A program made the translations under genes and the position numbers. The notes below the pieces were generated by a model that was given only the letters and a program-made list of their open reading frames with translations, was not told the DNA's origin and did not search any database. A stretch of DNA of 64,000 bases from Opisthocomus hoazin (taxonomy: Eukaryota; Chordata; Aves; Opisthocomiformes; Opisthocomidae), in assembly GCF_030867145.1 (NCBI RefSeq), contig NC_134422.1, positions 2,758,001 through 2,822,000 on the forward strand. Reading direction: 5' to 3'. Shown here piece after piece: positions 61,785 through 64,000 of this stretch; within the stretch, counting starts at the first letter, position 1; every line of letters starts with the position of its first letter.

Positions 61785-61808
61785 AAAAAAAAAAAAAAAA
61801 AAAAAAAA
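61785..61808 (+). repeat. 24-nt poly(A) run
   Basis: An uninterrupted A tract. No recognisable retroposon body lies upstream, so it is listed as mononucleotide repeat. Confidence 0.9.
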
Positions 61809-64000
61809 TCAGCTTTACACCAAAAACACAGTAGCTACAACTCTTGCAAGCTAAACCCCACAGGTTTTTATCTGCCAGCACAGATTTATTACTTTTTTAG
61901 TGTAACTGGAAACACATGCAATCCTCATGATTACAATTACAATAATTACAGCAAATCAGCAGACCCAGGCCAAAGCGGAGGCACGGCACCGGGAGATCGG
62001 GTGAATTTTTGGCCCCGACAGCAGCAGCAGGGGACGGGGCAGGCACCCACCGCAGAGCACAAACCCGTAATTTCACCCCCCTCTTTGCTCATCCTTTGGT
62101 ATCTGGATCACTGCAACAGTTCAGAAAATCTTGCCTTTTTTCTCAAAGTGGCAGAAAAGAAATGAGAAATGCGCCGTACAAGCTTCCCTTGTTATGACAG
62201 ACTTGGACAGATCTTCCAGGCTTTGATTTATTGTCAGAGGGTTTGGGTTCCGTGAAGCTCCAAGCCACGCGGCTGTGCCAGAGATATGATGTCATGTAAT
62301 TCCATTTCTGAGCCACGATATGAAATGAAGCCAAAAGGAGCTTCCTGTGCTAAACTGGAAACAAAAGAGCGCTTTTCCAACGCTGCCCTCGGGGTTGTTA
62401 GAAATATATATGTCCAGCTCCAGGCACAGTTGCCGTCTTATCGCACCATCGGCTTCCACACGCAGAGAACAAAACAGAGCGTGGGCTCCTACAGAACGTG
62501 GCTATATTTAAGTCGGTGCAGACAGACGCAGAGAGGCTTCAGGACGGTGGCCGGCAGCAAACCACCAGCTCGGATCTGCCCGCCACGGGACATTCCTGCC
62601 CAGCTGCTCATCTCCCAGACGTGAAGCACAGGACATCGGGCAGAAGACGTAACCTCAAATCCCGACTGGAGACAGAGGAGTTACTATTTGTTTTGAATTA
62701 CGAGAAATCATCTGGATCTTCATTTAACACTGCTGCCAGCCAGTCCTGATAAGCTGTAGACACCCAGGAGTTTTAACAACAGTGAAGTCAAGAGTACGAT
62801 TATGGGTCGGATTTGGAAAGAATCTGCAAAGTAGATGTTACAACTCACACCGACGCCAACGGCTGCTTAACTTGGACAGCATTTTACCTGCACAAACACA
62901 CTCTGTTATCATCCAGCTGTCTCCGAGCATCGGGCCCGGAGGATGCCACCACTGAAGGATGAGGCTTGGTAGGTTCATCTCACGCAGACTCAACTGGGCT
63001 CAGCAACGACAGTGAATGATGGCCCAAGATCTGGTGATGGCGATGCTTTCTTTAAGCAATCTCAGCGTGTCATTTTAAATGTCGGAAGACCAAAAAATTT
63101 CAGGTGACATAGAAAGTGCTGTGTTACACAGCCAAGTCTCATGTCTTGCGAGGTCTGTCCTTGGGATGTGACTTTTCTCATATTTCAATGGCACCCAGCT
63201 GCCCTGAGAGCCGCCCAGCAGCGCAAGGCAGCTGCTGCTTGCACAACCATGCATGGACCTCCAATACATCCCGTGTTCGGTGAGTCCAGCAAGATGGACC
63301 TGAGCCCCAGGAGATGGGGCAACCAAGGACTGCCAAAATAAAGACACCTCCCAGAGGTATAAGAAAACTTAGTGCTTCACTGGAGACCACAGTTACAGCC
63401 TCACTCCTGAGTAATGAACCTATTTTAACGGAACTATTGTGAGACACGGTGCCCTGAGAAATACAAAGTTAACTGACACAGACCTGCAGGTATTTTGGGT
63501 TTGAAAATAGCAAGCAGATGTTAAAGTCTTACTTGAAATGCTTGAGAATAATGCGAAAAATCCAACAAATGAATGGTGCTCAGACAGATCTAGCTAAGAC
63601 TGCTGACTGGTGGTCCAGCCCTGCCAGATGCTGTTGACAGCTGCTGAAAGCACATACAATCATTTCAAGACAAATCACCTTGAAAATAATCCTCCCTCAA
63701 GAAAGCTTATGATATCCAGCAAATGTAAACCGTTTTCAGACATCCATGGAAAGAAGAGGATTGTACAGATCTTGGAAAAGCAATTACATAGTACAGACAC
63801 TGATCAGAGAGAAAAACAGAACGAAGACAAAGGCTGGCACCAGTGAACACAGCTATCAAGCATTCTAGACAAAAAGGGGCAAAAATTAAATAGTTTTCAG
63901 TGTGAAAGTGCTCTCTGTTCCTGAAGATGCAGTACACAAGCTAGCAAGAAGGTATGGGACGAGCCTCGGAAACATGAGCCTCCACCACCAAATCCACGAA
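61809..64000. other. No gene seen
   Basis: Ordinary sequence with short frames only. No exon, mobile element or RNA gene could be supported up to the window edge. Confidence 0.5.

Noticed and set aside
61785-61808. Poly(A) run as a possible SINE or processed pseudogene tail
   Set aside because: No element body or target-site duplication could be recognised next to it.

Overview
This is nuclear DNA from a vertebrate, almost certainly a bird. Two spliced protein genes with GT-AG introns can be rebuilt exon by exon. The interspersed repeats I recognise are all CR1 LINE pieces, with 3' tails built on ATTCTGTG or ATTCTATG units, which are the hallmark LINE family of birds. I cannot name the species. 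I see no bacterial, plasmid, phage or retroviral genes.

Layout. 1-12,580: intergenic DNA upstream of the first gene, with no supportable gene, several CR1 fragments and two clean palindromes. 12,580-13,420: CpG island and promoter of MMADHC. 13,325-24,833 (+): complete MMADHC, seven coding exons and 296 codons, with a poly(A) signal at 24,927. 24,960-33,880: intergenic DNA between two convergent genes, holding three CR1 copies and two CpG-rich clusters without a recognised gene. 33,885-46,711 (-): the coding part of LYPD6, four coding exons and 183 codons, with a candidate 3' UTR of about 3.8 kb ending at a strong poly(A) signal. 46,712-64,000: probably 5' introns and upstream DNA of LYPD6 (its 5' non-coding exons were not found), with two CR1 pieces and a CpG-rich block at 60.4-61.3 kb that could be a promoter.

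The two genes are neighbours with no shared pathway. MMADHC routes vitamin B12 cofactor to its mitochondrial and cytosolic enzymes. LYPD6 is a Ly6/uPAR-domain cell-surface protein linked to Wnt/LRP6 and nicotinic receptor modulation. Their tail-to-tail arrangement matches, as I remember it, the human chromosome 2q23 order, which supports both calls.

No undescribed system is evident. The points most worth a second look are in LYPD6: a changed NxI-type tripeptide in the LU domain and a hydrophilic tail after the GPI-signal hydrophobic stretch. Others are an unrecognised coding-like stretch in MMADHC intron 4, a 29-bp palindrome, orphan CpG clusters, and a set of very similar, apparently young CR1 insertions.
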